A stretch of DNA of 64,000 nt from Hirudinaria manillensis. Its lineage: Eukaryota > Annelida > Clitellata > Hirudinida > Hirudinidae. Made by a program: the position numbers and the translations under genes. The stretch is taken from the NCBI GenBank assembly GCA_034509925.1, contig CM067537.1, positions 8,817,501 through 8,881,500 of the forward strand, given 5' to 3'. Under the pieces are notes generated by a model, which was not told the DNA's origin, searched no databases, and saw only the letters and a list, made by a program, of their open reading frames with translations. Shown piece by piece: positions 1-13,231 of this stretch (position 1 is its first letter; the number at the start of each line of letters is the position of its first letter).

Positions 1-3000
1 GTAAAACAGAATGACAGAATGAATGAAGGAAGGAAGGAAGGAGGGAGGAAAGAAAGAAGAGACAAATTTATTTCATACTTTGATACCCATTGGGATGTTT
101 GCATGGTCATCATCATTAGGGAATCATTTATTATTTATCAAGGTATCCTCGCCGTCTTCGTCGCGACCGCCATGATTAATAATGATCATCGTCGTCGTCG
201 TCATCACCACCACAACCACAAGCATCATCATCATCATCGTCGTCGTCGTCGCCACCAATCTTCCTCCTCTAACGGAGCGGAAAAAGAATCCTGAACGCAA
301 GACGAATGAAGCGGGAAATCCAAGGAGGAGAAGCAAGGAACGACGGAATGAACAGAGAATGAGAGAGGAGTTAGGAAAGGGGTCGTCTCAAAAGAACGAA
401 AACAAGGAAATTGCGTCTACTCCCGCCCTAAGGTCTGCATGAATTTGTACAGTTATCGCAGATGCATAAGCAAAGATACAGGAATATCCAATCCATGGAT
501 TTCTGGTTCAAAGATCTCAGATTTCGTAGTGGTTTAATGATTGACACTCATCAAGATGATCACAGTGACAAATCCTTCCTCGCTTTGACCTACATTCGTC
601 TAACAAATAGTATCTCTATCATTATCATCGTTGACCTATTTCTTACCATCTTCATGTTCAAACAGCCACATTTTGATGTCCCCTGGAGCATAGAGCTTCT
701 TCCCACCTGGCCTGAATAATTCAGGAAATACTCATCTTGAGGCATCATCGTCGTCGTCGTCGTCATCATCGTTTTTGTAACCATCCTGGTTACATCCTGA
801 GTCCAACGCTCTTGATTTGCTCATAAAAGAGATATGTAGAGAGAGAAAAGAGGACAGTGAGATTCATGATTGATGAGAGTCACTTTCATGCTTTATCATC
901 TCAGTACAGCTGTCATCATTATCATTATCATCATCATTATCATCTTCGTCGTCATCGTCATCCTCAACATCCTCTCCTCAGCTCCACTCCATTCCAGCTT
1001 TGTTATTCCCATCACATTCATAATCATAATTGAAATCATAACTGAAATCATAATCATACTCTTCAGAGTGCTTCCCCTACTCATGGCTCATCACATGAAA
1101 CGATTTGATGAAAAATCTTTGTGGAGAGGTAGTCTCTCCATCCATCCATCCGTCCATCCGTCCGTCCATCCATCCATCCATCCCTTCCTTAGTGAATGGA
1201 AGTGAAGATGGAAGAGAGGATATGGCAGAGACTGCAAGTGGTGGAGATGATCTGAGATGAAACTTTCCCTTACAGATGATTGGCCACCATTCCTTGCCCA
1301 AATGCAAGGCTATTTATCACCCCTGTATCGTGAGATTTACGGTCTGGACTCGTTGGTGCGATGTGACCTATTGCAGTGTGGTTTACTAGGTCAGGTCAAT
1401 GAAGTTCAACGTAACAACTATCTCTTCCTTCAGTGGTGAAGAAGAGAAAGACAATAGAATTATCCCGATTTGTCTCTGTTGTTAACATTATTGTTGTAGT
1501 GGGTACCGGTTGCCTCAGGCAATGCCAATATAGTTGGTACTAACATTATTGGTTTTTTTTATTTCATGACCTCTGCCTTGGCCAGCAAAGTGGAAGGTGC
1601 AGAGAAAGAGTGAAGCAGGAAAATAAGCTATTGTCCTATGGATGCATCCTTTATTAAATATTTCTAATTTATAAATTACCACTAGTTACTAATATCCAAT
1701 ACTTAATTATGACCTTCTCACGTGATTGCAAAAGACAAGGGATGGTATTCGTCTTAAAGGCAAGGAAGCCCAATCCATGTTTTGTTCTTTCCAGAATAAT
1801 TATATAGAGTCTCTCGGTCGTTACGCTTCTGCAGACGCAACCCGAGCGGAGGCAAAACTAATTTCGGCAACAAAGGGCCAAAAAAAAAAGTGCTAAAAAT
1901 GTGCCCTCCGTCTAAACAAACTTCTATTATTTCCAGGCGACCGGCAAATTTACGAGCCGGCGTTAGGTCGGCCACGACGGGGTGACGAGACGAAGAGGGG
2001 CAGAGAGCGAGGGAGAGAATTAAAAACAGGAAGTCGACGTCAACCGAACGGAAAAGAAAGGGGTTCCGACAAATCAGGAAGATCTAAACCCGCGGGACCT
2101 CGCAAATTATCGGACATAAAATTCCCCGGGAGGCGTCGGAGAAAATCGCACGTTTTGCCGACACGACAAGCCCAAGATTTGAGGCAGTTCGTTTGGGATT
2201 TTGTTATTTCACCAAATCCTGGACATTAGCTGGGCTGGTAAAGCAATTGAAAGCGGTTAAAAACCGTCACGCTTCAACGACGAGTGTAAGAATCCTACTC
2301 TGGTGCAAAATAGTCCCCCAAAAAGGAGTCCTGAAGTAACTCGAAAAAACAAAAGAAATGAAACGAAGAAAACTCAATTTAGCTTGAAACGGTTTCGGCA
2401 GCAAGAGTTTCGGCTAATGATCCTTTCCAAAGGATCGGACCGAGAATAGAGACGCGGGAACGAAGGAGCAGACGACGAAGGGATGCGCGGACCCGTTTTC
2501 CATTTAAGCCCGCGGGCTTTTATCCCGAATTGAACGACTCTCTTTTGGAATCCAAACGAACGGATGGTGCAAACGAGAAGTGAATGACACGAAAATGTCC
2601 GTCGAACGAGAGAAATGAAAGGGGACGAAATAACAAATTAATGCTCCGTGGATGGAGTTTAATATCCTGTTTCCAAATTTCCCCTTTCGACCGATTTTTG
2701 TTGGTTTTACGTTAAATTAAATCCAATAATAACAACATCAACAACAGAAACAACAACATTAATAATAACAACATTGATTAATAATAACATTAATTAATAA
2801 TAACGTAATTAACAATTATTATTGGTAGTAGTATAATAATTCTATATTATTATTATTATTAATATAATATTAACCATTATTAGTATAATATAATGTTATA
2901 TTAGTATTAATATTATAACCATTCCACAGTCTTCGTGCAAAGAGGTCACTCGATAATAAATAAATAAATAATTAGTTAATCGATTAAAGCCTCGGCCACT

Positions 3001-3003
3001 CAC
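1..3003. other. Left-edge intronic DNA, no exon found
   Basis: This stretch lies downstream of the last CADPS exon visible here and is most simply its next intron. It contains CAT/CGT and ATT microsatellites, a CATC/CGTC tract near 1136-1183, and an AT-rich block at about 2720-2920. Between about 1750 and 2650 the DNA is richer in G+C and CpG than its surroundings. I searched the minus strand for the next piece of the CADPS C2 domain and did not find it, so that exon is probably outside the window. Confidence 0.5.
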
Positions 3004-3194
3004 CCTCCCCAGTTCCTTGTCCTCAAGGCTGAGGAGTCCCGAACTTTCTGTGAAGAGTTTCACTTTCACCATTGGAAGTGGGTAGTTGGTCGTGAAATCT
3101 CCCTGGGTGTCCCAACTGAGGAAAACAAATTTAATTCAATTTGGTCTTTAATTTTCTAACAAAGAAATTTGAAAGGTTAGCTTTTATGATGATG

Positions 3195-3241
<47 letters not shown>

Positions 3242-4845
3242 GATAACAATAATAATACACTTCAAATCTATAGTTTTTGTATAATAATATTAATAATAAC
3301 AATAAAAAAAAATAATCACATAATAATAACAATAATAATAATAATTTAATTATAATAAATATTTTTTTATTTTTCCGGATTTGTTGTGATGGACGCAGTA
3401 GTAGAGAAAACAAATGTTTAGGAAGCAGATTGCACTGGACACGAGATTTGGTTGATCCAAGTTCACCCCGAGGAATACGATTCGTTTCAGATTTTCTTCA
3501 TTTCTTCAAAAATGCTCAAAAGGCAATCGAAAAGATGGCGACCGAGAGTCTCGCGTGGTGGATCGACAGACGGAAGATCTATTTCTGCTCGTAAAAAATT
3601 TGTGAAGCGCGAATCGAGCCTAAAATATTGCACCTTTTGATCCAGGCAAATGGCAGGCGGACTCAGAAAACGGAGCCTCGAATGTGGTGGTAGACAGTTT
3701 TTTTTTTGGTCGGAAAAGCCGGAGTGCAATTAAAAGCAAAATCGCAGTCTCGGGTTGCAGACGCTTCGAGATTGTTCCTCGCCGGGCGATCGATAGAACG
3801 ATGAATGAATGTCGACGAGATTGCCTTCTCGCAGCTAGAACTAGACTCGAACAAGAAGGAGGGAAGGAGAATGAATGAATGAATGAATGAAAGAAAGATA
3901 GAAAGAAAGAAAGAAAGAATGAATGAATGAAAGCCGACAGGAAAAATGAAAATAAAAAATCAAATTTTTAAAAATAAATTGCACAAGAACATCATCTTCA
4001 TATGTACAAGAATAAGAAAGGATCCATAATTTGAGCATAATTTAGAAAGCCTTTCAACTGGAAATCGCACGGAGACTTGGAATGCATTCGACGGAATAGA
4101 CTTCCACTTTGTATGCCTACCATGGCCTGGAAGCCTCTGCCTGGTCCGTCTGCAATTTGTCCGCCCCGTCCACCTCCATGGTGCAGTAGACGATCTTGTT
4201 CGGGGGCAGGGACTTGAGTCCCTTCACTTCCATGACGACGACCTGGATTACAATCACCATCATCATTATTATTATTGTTATTATTATTACTAATATTATT
4301 ATTATTATTATCATTATTATTATTATTATTATTATTATCGTCATCATAGTTATTATAATGCTAGAGTTCAAATTAGCCCGTGGCCAATATCGCACCCTCA
4401 TTTCAGGATTTACGTCGGCACTCGGCCGTAAGGGTCTCGGTAAATTTTTGATGACCGAGATGGGCTGGCAACTGACTATAAAAAAAAAAATATGTTGCCT
4501 CTCACCTGGAGATAACACTCATTAATTATTCACCTGTGTGGACCAAAAGGCAACAAAACCAAATGATGCCAAAAAAAGCGCCTGTCCTTAGGATGGAGAG
4601 ATCGTGATGAAGAGGAAGGAAGGAAGGAAGGAAGACCGAAGGAAGGAGGAAGAAAGGAAAATAAAAATAAAACACGATTGCTCACTTCCATGGCGAAAGT
4701 CAGTACGAGGTCCATCTTGGACAGGGCGGGCTCGTTGTCTTCCGAGACGTCGACCTTGGTGACCCCTGGTGTGCTGGTTCTGGAAGTGATTGGTGAACGT
4801 AAAGAGTTTAACACCAGATTATTTTCAGAGGTTCAACAAAAATAA

Positions 4846-4876
<31 letters not shown>

Positions 4877-7730
4877 GGTGATGATGATGACGATGATGAG
4901 GAGGATGACAATAATAACAATGGTATTAATGATAATAATGAAGATGACATGTCATTAGAAGTTCTTTTGAAGAACCATTTTCTCCGGAAGCATCTTCGAT
5001 GAAGCCTGCCGACTCCATTGCGTGCATCCCCAGCAAGAGTTTTACGAAGCGACAGGGAGGGCGTGTTTTGTTCTTTACGAGATGTCTTAATAGACGTTCA
5101 GACTTTGTTGTTGTTGTTGTTGTTGTTTAATTTTTTCTTTCTTATATTTTTTTGATTCAATTAAAAATGTTTAATTTTTTAAATATAACAAAAAAATCTT
5201 TGTCAAATTATTTCTTTATTGAGGACTGTTAAATCCTGCAGCCTCACTTGTTGTATCTCTTGAACTTGTTGAGCGAGTACTTTGAATCCGTGGTTCCCTT
5301 GGCGACGGGGACGCTCTCCAGGTTGGCCATGAGCAGGGCGACGGATGCGCGCAACTCCTCGACGTACATGGTGTCCATCTCCTTGACGACGAACCTCGGC
5401 AGTGCCCGCCTCCTCTGAGACGTTCAAAAGGAGGACGTATTTAATGTTATTAAATGACATAATTTAATAATTTAAAATTTAAATTTAAAAAAAAATGAAT
5501 GAATGAAAGAAAAAGAAAAACGAATGACCTAAGCAGAGGTCGCAAAAAAATGCAAAGACATTTTTTTTTCAAACAGTTTTCCGGACAAATTTCAGATTGT
5601 CAAACGAATTGAATCTCTGACGAAGAAAAATTCCAAACTAAACTTGGGATGAAATGATATTATTAATACTGTTATTATTATTATTAATGCTATTATAATA
5701 ATACTATTATAATTGTTATTACTAATTATTATAATACTATTATAATTATTATTACTAATTATTATAATACTATTTTAATTACTATTACTAATTATCATAA
5801 TAATGATATTATTATTATTATTGTCATTGTAATAATAATTATTATAGTAATAATTGCGCTATCATTAACACCACTATCATCATCACTATAATTTATTCAG
5901 GCAAACGAGCCAAAGTCGCAACGGAGCTGGAACGGGTTGCGCATCCGTCGAGACCACCCAATATGCCGTCCGAAATTAAGACCATCGATCCGCAAGCTAT
6001 AAAATGCATCGTCCAGAGGAAGGAGCAATAAAACTTACTTGGCTGAGGACCAAGGAAACGCAGCGGAGGGGAAGGAGTGGTTCCGTCACGAAACTGGAAA
6101 AACATGGATGCATCCCAAGGTCCGAGACTGACAGAGAGACGGAAGCACAAACGGATAGATGGACGAATCCGACCCTCGGACCGAGGGGAATGAAGTCCGA
6201 GGATCGGGAAGAATGAAGTCCTGCTCGACCTCTCTGTCATCGGCTCGAGAGGGAAGAGATCGATCGGAAGGAAAGATGAAGTTGAAAGAGATTCCTCTGA
6301 CTTGTTTTTTTTTTACCTCGAAGGTTTAATGATGAAGGTTGACAAGAACAAAAAAATTTGAAAGGTCGGTCGGTGCAAAAGCCAGAAAGTGCAAATGAAG
6401 GCTTGGAGGTAGGAAGCACCCTCTCCAATGGCTAATGGCGGCTCTTTAAAGGAGGTAGAGGAGCTTTTAAAGGGGCTTTTTTTTCCACGTCATTCCGACA
6501 TTCTTAGCAGAAAAGGTCCGGAGACTGCCGGTAAAATTGTTCGCGTTCGAGGGACTCGAGCGCGCGTGCGTGCGACGACGACGATGCGTTCGATCCGTCC
6601 GTGGATAGTTGTCACGGATGCCGAGATGAACTTCTCCTTCTCGACCTTATGTCCGACAATCACAATTCTGTCCAACGCGTGATTGCGTTCAAAAAAAGAA
6701 AAAGGCCTGCTGAAAGCAGCAACCCTTTAAGTCCTACATGATGTTGAAGACGACGACGACGACGACGAACAATGCCCCGAACGTTGAGAACAATGACTCA
6801 CCCCATCAATCATTCCAAAAATCATACAAACGTTATCTAATCTATCCGATGTTTGCTCCTGCATGCGTGCCGTGATTTTTTAAGCAGCCGTCGTTCTTTT
6901 TTGCCTTTATTTTTTTTTTTTTGCCCTAATTTGCTGCACTTTTGTTGCGACATTATTTCATTGCATCCTTCCCTTCTCCCCCATCGGCAATGATGACCGA
7001 TGGCCAAAGAATGAGAGAACGATAAAGAAAAAAGCTTTTTGAGAAACAAAACAAAAAAAATGGGAGTCAAGAGAACCAAAAGTTACCTTGGCCAATTCCT
7101 CTGCTGCATGGAGTCTGCTATCTAGTTCCCTCCTAACCTGAGCTGCCTGTTCATCAGCATTGTCCAGCTAAAGTTATCATTATAATTAATATTATTATTG
7201 ATGTTGTTGTTATTGTTATTATTATCATCATCATTGTCATTATTAGTAATATAATTTTTATTTTTATACATTAACATAATATTTTTAAAAATGCCACACC
7301 AAACGAAATCAAAAAGAAAAGATCATGGCACGGGCCTTGAGAGGAACATCAACCGAAGCTTTGAGAGAAAATGAGGCAAAAAAATAAAAGAAAAGAAAAA
7401 AAAAAAGATCTTTTTCTGAACTGAAACCTGCCTGCTGCTACTGCATCCAATTGGAAAGCAAGGCATCTTAATTAGATCAGGCATGATGGATGTAATCGCA
7501 TAAGCGAAGGGAAACCTCGGACTGCTGCACAATTTTGCCCCTCCCAAAACCAAGCAAAGCAACCGTGGCTGATTTGAAGTCAAATGTGTCTCATGTTCTG
7601 CACAAAGAATTTAAACTAAGGCAACAACAACATGGACTGACAGCTGGCAATCAGAAAGGTAGACTGTCAGACTGCAACAGTCATTCAGATAGCTGCACTT
7701 AAATAGAAACAAACTTGTGCAATCTATTTG

Positions 7731-7776
<46 letters not shown>

Positions 7777-8912
7777 TCGATCTAGGCAGAAATTGAACAG
7801 CATGTATAAGCCCACGATGATGAATTTGAAACAAAGAATCAATTGCACGACTGGACATCCTTGTCAGCAACTGATCGATCTTTCAATCTTCCAAAGTTCT
7901 AGAAAAACTTTCCTCTTCAATCCGTCAGTGTTTCAAAGAGAGACCATGCATGACCATGGTAAGACTCTTCGCAATTCATTTCCAAACTCTCTTGTCCAGT
8001 TGAGTGGAACAAGAGGGGCGAGGGAGTGAGGAGAATAAAAACGTTTTTACGATCAAAGACCAAGACTCTGAACTCCGAGGACTTGATGCCCCTTCCTGAA
8101 AAGAAGAAGAAGAGAAAGAGAGGTGAAGGAAGAGAGAAGAGAAGAGGAGGGAATGCGACATGCAGAGCCCTGAATGCTACATCGATCTGTTGAATGAGAC
8201 AAAGCCTCGGAAGCGACGCTCGCATCTCGCAAACCCGTGCACTCGACTTGTTTTCTTTCTTTCTTTCTCTCTCTCTTTCTTTCTTTCAATCAGAGAAGAC
8301 GTTTCTGACATTTTTGACCTCCGGTCGTGCACCGGGATTTGCCTGGGAGTCAAGGAAGAAAAATGACTCAGAAAAAAAGGCTATGGGGTCACGAACTGCA
8401 CCCAATTCAATCCAGCGACGAGTCAAATGTCAGACGAGAACGACAAACTCCGACAATACTGCCTTTTGTTCACGTCGACCGAGAGAAAGCAATAATTTGC
8501 CGACAAAGGTCGCAAAAAACGGTTTTAAAAAAATAAATAAAAATTTATCGACAGCCAATCCGACTCGAATGATAATGAATTGCTGTCATTTCCAATGTAA
8601 ACGAAACTCGGAGACAAAATTAATTCCTCGTACAATCTCTAAAAGTCAGTAGCCGTGATGATCTACAAAAATCAATCCATTTCAAGAAGCTTCTTTCATC
8701 CTTTTATCTTTCTTCTTGCATTCAGAAATCAAAGCTTTATTATTGAGACAAATACTTTTCAGGTTTTCATTACTTATTTTTATTACTCAATTGCACGTTA
8801 AATTCTACATTTTACAATCGCCTTTTAAAATTCAATTTAGATGAGATGCAATCTGCTGTTTACTTTTAATCTTTTATCTAGGTAAATATTTGAACACAAT
8901 TCTAAATATAAC

Positions 8913-8944
<32 letters not shown>

Positions 8945-9296
8945 TAATAATCTAAAATATAATTAAATAAATATTTGAATATCAATCATCGGACTTGTTT
9001 GCCATTTTGGAGTTTCTTCAATCCCTCAGGAATTTGTCCATTTTCTAAGGAATTTTATTACATTTTATTTCATTTTGTCCCAATTCTCAGTAACCATCGA
9101 TCCATCCGTCATTCTTGCTTTCAAAGTTCTTGATGATGATCACCCATTACGATTCTATTCAGATTTCCAATGATTTCCACAATGGGTTCACTCAGAACAT
9201 TTTTCTTCTGAAAAGGAATTTGCAAAGTTCAACATTCACTTTTTCAATCAAACATTGCAAGAAAGGATTGCATTTCAGGAAAGAGGAATATTATTG

Positions 9297-9328
<32 letters not shown>

Positions 9329-11626
9329 TTTATTTTTATTTTTTGAGAACAAGGAGAAGAGACATAAGTAATGTCCATGTCGACTTCCCTGCCTCTCCCT
9401 CTGGTGGAAGCAGAGAAAAAAAATTGCAGATAGTCGCACGACCGAAGCCACGCAAAGTTTGCAAAGATCTACGACTCCCCTGACGACTTTCGCTTAAATT
9501 TGAAAACATTAAACGCAATCGATCGAGCGGAGTCGACCATTTTTCATCTGAAAAACCGTTTTTGTTTGCCGGGGACGGAGAGAGGAGAGAGAGGGAGGGG
9601 GAGAGGGAGAGGCACGAGTCACGGCTAAAATTATTTACGTTCCTGGCATCACCATGCGATGGGACGAATGGGTTCGCCACGACTCCGTTCGTGCCTGCCA
9701 ATGCAAAACACATCGTTTGGGAGGAAGACGGTAAGTATTCAGGGTCGAGATTACAAACTTACTTCTGGACAATAACGACAAAGAGGATGATGATGATGAC
9801 GATGATGACGACGATGATGAAGAGGATTATGATGATGATAACGATGATGGAGAGAAGGAGCAGGAGGAGGAGGAGGAAGATTGTGCCTGTGATTTTATTT
9901 GAAGATTATGGCCAGAATGGATGGATGCCAGGAGATGGTGACAAAGTTAATTAAACAGTCTTGCATTAACTGAGGCCAAATCTCTCCCAAGAGCACATTA
10001 ACAACAAGAATGCCAGATAGTCAAAATCATCATCTCCGTAATTATAATCATCATCATCATCATCACCATCACCAATCACCATAACTATCATCATCACCAC
10101 CTCGGAAAAACCAGTGACAACCATATTTTGCCAGTCCCCTAAATAAATTAAGTCCTCTCAACTAACACTTAACACGTGGCATAATTAAATAATCAACTGT
10201 CAGCTTTTCCATCAACGTCTGCTCTTCTTCCTTGTGAAAACCACGCGCTTGCGCTCGAGAGAACCACAAACTTTTTAAGGCAACTTATATTTTTGGATGC
10301 AAAAATTATGATCGGTCATTTCCATAACCACGACTGTTAACTAATCATTAATCACTATCACCACCACCATCATCATCATCATCATCTTCATCACAAGAGC
10401 CAGCTACGAACCTGAAGGGCATTGTACAGTATCTGGTGCTCATACTTCTTGACCCCGAGTATGTTCTGAAAGACGTCGAAGAGCTGCTCCTTCGTCAGGA
10501 TGGCCTCGGAACTGCCGGGCACGTTGCCCCCCATCCTCTGGGACCACTTTCGGGGGTCTTCGTCACCTCTGAGGATCTGGTCGAACTTCCCCATCCAGGA
10601 GTTGAGCACCGTCTCTTTGGGCAGTCCCTCAATTTCTGGCAGACGCCTGATCCTTTTGTCGACGTTGTTCTGGAAATACGGTCCCTATAATCTCATTGGG
10701 CTGTCTAAATCGAATGCTGCCCTCACAGGACGAGCATAACTTTGTCGTGCAATTAAAAAGCATCTATAAAATGTTATTAAATAATTGTAATTAGCAGGTA
10801 TCAATAATTAATAAAATCACGAATGTCATAATGAATATTTTATTAAACAGAAAAAAGATTTGACTGTTGCAGTCCAAAAATACTTGACAAAGTCTTTCAA
10901 CAGCTGGACATTCACCTTGCTTACCTTGAAAATGTCTCTGAAATCATTGGCTGAGCAGAAACCTCCCTTAACCATTGCCGAGACTCGATCGCTCTTGAGG
11001 AAGGACTCGTAATAACTTTGGACTGCATTCGTGAAAGCCTCGTCCGATGCTATGCCAAGCTCCCCTCTCAAGAATGATTGGAATCGTTCCTTTGTCGATT
11101 GGAGCTGCTGCTTGTTCATCTTCAACTGCCTTTTGACCATGTCTGTCGGCTGTTTTGCGTTGAACGGATAGGCGATGCATCGCAAGACAAAAACGTACAA
11201 CTGGAGACGTTTCCTCCTTATCTCCTCCTCTCGTTCGGCCCTTTCCTGTTCAGTTTCTCGTTCAGATGCCTGAGAAGGACTGGGACTGGCAGGTCTGACA
11301 TCCCTCGGGTCTCCTCGTATGCTTCCCCCAGCTCTGTGAATCAGATGGGCCATGGACGAACCACCCACTGCAGCTCCCGTAGGTCCACTCGATATAGGTG
11401 CAGCACTCCTGTCTTGGTATGCTGAAAAGCTTCCAGATCCGGTTGTATAATTGCTCATCGCAGCAGTAGCATTCGTTTCGGCACTTCCAAAGCTTATGGC
11501 GGAAAGGCTGCGCTGATCGACACTTCCTGGAAAGCTGTGCTTCCCTTCTGAGCAAGAGGTTTCTTCCTCTGCCCCTGGAGGTCCTCTTTCCTGATCTGAT
11601 TCTTCACTTGAGGATGGATCCAGCAT
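3004..11626 (-). CDS. CADPS: Calcium-dependent secretion activator (CAPS/CADPS), N-terminal half, continues off the left edge
   Basis: CAPS primes dense-core vesicles for Ca2+-triggered exocytosis. Seven minus-strand exons join in frame: 11626-10925, 10684-10412, 7167-7087, 5414-5248, 4779-4686, 4242-4121 and 3115-3004, giving 517 codons. The first ~135 residues are Ser/Gly-rich and poorly conserved. The conserved CAPS block then starts ([20 protein letters not shown], and SCYE-like stretch ending [20 protein letters not shown]). Exon 2 carries [20 protein letters not shown], exon 4 [20 protein letters not shown]. The C2 domain begins in exon 5 and includes [20 protein letters not shown] and [17 protein letters not shown]. 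All donors and acceptors are GT/AG. The PH and MUN domains expected downstream are missing because the window ends. Introns are loaded with AAT/GAT repeats. Family identity is certain; the start at 11626 is the first ATG of the open frame. Confidence 0.94.
3187..3240. repeat. GAT/AAT trinucleotide microsatellite
   Basis: An almost uninterrupted run of (GAT) then (AAT) units inside a CADPS intron, followed by more degenerate AAT-rich DNA to about 3360. Confidence 0.9.
4258..4342. repeat. ATT microsatellite directly beside a CADPS C2 exon
   Basis: ATT/ATC units begin about 16 bases upstream (on the minus strand) of the acceptor of the exon at 4242-4121. The tract therefore lies where the branch point and polypyrimidine region would be expected. 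Confidence 0.85.
4843..4945. repeat. AAT and GAT microsatellite
   Basis: A pure AAT run changes to GAT/GAC/GAG units and then to AAC/AAT within a CADPS intron. It creates an artificial open frame rich in Asn and Asp that I do not count as a gene. Confidence 0.85.
5415..7086. other. CADPS intron with ATT blocks and a CpG-rich patch
   Basis: The intron holds an imperfect ATT/TAATA block at about 5655-5850 with internally repeated units, and a CpG-rich non-repetitive patch at about 5890-6680. Open frames of 60-115 codons exist there on both strands, but none resembles a known protein or has matching splice sites. A short GAC tract lies near 6749-6767. Confidence 0.4.
7168..10411. other. Large CADPS intron, microsatellite-rich
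   Basis: This is the longest intron of the visible part of CADPS. It holds an ATCA tract (7731-7774), a TTTC tract (about 8249-8287), AAT (about 8910-8941), ATT (about 9293-9333), a GA-rich block (about 9575-9612), GAT/GAC (about 9785-9870) and CAT (about 10025-10100 and 10357-10392). I see no exon in it: open frames up to 152 codons are repeat-driven or lack family resemblance. Confidence 0.45.
7731..7774. repeat. ATCA tetranucleotide microsatellite
   Basis: About eleven uninterrupted ATCA units in a CADPS intron. Confidence 0.9.
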
Positions 11627-12276
11627 TGTGTCAAATTGGGTTTGTATGTGTAGCTAACAATTGCCGCTTACTAAGATCGGCTAGCTTTCAAATATTCAAG
11701 TCTGGTAGAGTCGCTGTTAAGTACTTAATCGTCTTTCTTCCCTTCTTTTTTAAATTCATATGTTGTTGCGATCAAATGGATGCTTTGCTTAGGTCTAACA
11801 AATTAATTATGATAGGCTTCAAAAAAAAACTTTATAACGACGGTGACCACATTTTCGATTCGATGTCAACTCCGAAACACCGCACGACAAAACATTTGAA
11901 ATTAAATATCTCATCGAATGCTGTTGCAGCTGCTGCACGGCCCCTTGTGTCAAAATAAGCCTTCAAACTAATTTAACGCCTCCCAAAATTTAGACTGTAT
12001 AAAATATAAAACAGACACTAAAATGTAGTAGCAGACAATTTGTTAAAGACAGTGACAGATTATGAAAAATTAAAGTTTTTTTTTGCAAATTAACAAAATT
12101 GCAACACACAGACAATTTAATTGATATTATATTTAAATATTATAAATTAATTTAACAAAAAGTAAATTACACAGTACTTATTCTATGTTGACGACCTTTT
12201 GCTATATTGGCTTCCTTCGCTCCATATCGTTTGTGTTTTTCAGTTTCGCTTGTTGTGGATTGAATAGCAACCGAAA
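11627..12276. promoter_or_regulatory. Divergent spacer between CADPS and COX6A
   Basis: The start codons of CADPS (minus) and COX6A (plus) are 650 bases apart and point away from each other, so both promoters must lie here. Apart from an AT-rich segment at about 11980-12180 I recognise no TATA or CCAAT box. A short open frame at about 11863-11958 (start MSTPKHRTTK) has no recognisable homology. Confidence 0.4.
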
Positions 12277-12962
12277 ATGTTTAGGAACGTGGCAAAAGTA
12301 TTTGCCAGGCGTTATAGCAGCTCCACCAACTTTGGAATGTCAGCTGAAACCAACCATAACGGTAACAATTGTGAATGACCTTTAAATTGTCATTGATGGG
12401 AATCCTTGTTTGAACAAATATTTGAGAATACTTTCATATTAAATTAATTAATTTAATTCCCATTATAAATTTCATCCATCAGTTTAGAATGCTTTGGTCC
12501 AAAATGCTGAAGTTTGTTAAACTTGTATTGTGTCAGAAACCAGGATGTGGAAATACCTTTCGTTCTTTGTCCTGGTGCCCGTTGGAGCCTGCTACATAAA
12601 TGCAAACAAAACCGAAAAAGAAATGGAAGAACTGTTCGAGCACAACAGGCCCGAATTCATTCCTTACGAGCACCTCAGGATCAGAAAGAGGGTTGGAATC
12701 ACTTCTAATTTAACTACTTAGAACTTTTTGAACAGGCCGACCTTTCCAAAAATAGCGCCTATTTATTACCTGTGACCATTAAGAGGCTTACTTTTTTTTA
12801 TGGCTAGAGTTGATAGAGGTTTTCTGTGTTTAGGTGGCATTTTGTGTTTTTTAAAGTTCATTTTGTACATTCATTCATCAGAAATTCCCTTGGGGTGATG
12901 GAAATCACAGCCTCTTCCATAACAAACTGTACAATGCCCTCCCAGAAGGCTGGGAAGAGTGA
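12277..12962 (+). CDS. COX6A: Cytochrome c oxidase subunit 6A, mitochondrial precursor
   Basis: COX6A is a small nuclear-encoded subunit of complex IV in the inner mitochondrial membrane. Three exons join in frame: 12277-12361, 12537-12691 and 12882-12962, encoding 106 residues. The N-terminus ([16 protein letters not shown]) is a basic, Ser-rich mitochondrial targeting sequence without acidic residues. The mature part starts around [20 protein letters not shown], which contains the single membrane helix, and continues with the family signature [20 protein letters not shown] and [10 protein letters not shown]. It ends LPEGWEE, close to the length of animal COX6A. An AATAAA signal lies 62 bases after the stop (13024-13029). 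The gene is head to head with CADPS and tail to tail with the thrombospondin-repeat gene. Confidence 0.95.
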
Positions 12963-13023
12963 AGTACTACGGACTTCACCATCTGATGTCCTTGAAAGAA
13001 ATCTTATCTTTCAGTTGAACTTA

Positions 13024-13029
13024 AATAAA
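13024..13029 (+). terminator. Polyadenylation signal of COX6A
   Basis: A canonical AATAAA shortly after the COX6A stop codon, before the convergent neighbouring gene begins. Confidence 0.6.
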
Positions 13030-13231
13030 ATCTGATAATTTGAAGCTTATGCAGCTGTCTCGTGCTTTTGATTTGACGCGTGCGTGCGAACTAACATAAG
13101 GTGCAAATCAAACTGCAATTAATTTTAGATACTACTAATAAAAATTCACTTTGTTTACGTTTGGATTATCAAAACAATGATATGAATGCTCGTGTGTGAA
13201 GCGACATTTGTTTACTCCATAAGTCTTTAAT

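Noticed and set aside
19-442. Open frames full of His, Asp, Ile and Val runs
   Set aside because: They are translations of CAT/GAT/CGT microsatellites and exist on both strands at once; no non-repetitive coding signal.
590-784. Minus-strand frame with the stretch GQVGRSSMLQGTSKCGCLNM as a possible next CADPS exon
   Set aside because: It does not match the expected continuation of the C2 domain after ELGR and has no suitable acceptor.
5893-6240. 115-codon minus-strand open frame in a CADPS intron
   Set aside because: No family resemblance; explained by the CpG-rich composition of the patch, and the flanking CADPS exons join in phase without it.
8194-8652. 152-codon plus-strand open frame
   Set aside because: Starts in a TTTC/TCTC repeat, has Ser/Phe/Leu bias and overlaps open frames on the other strand; no homology.
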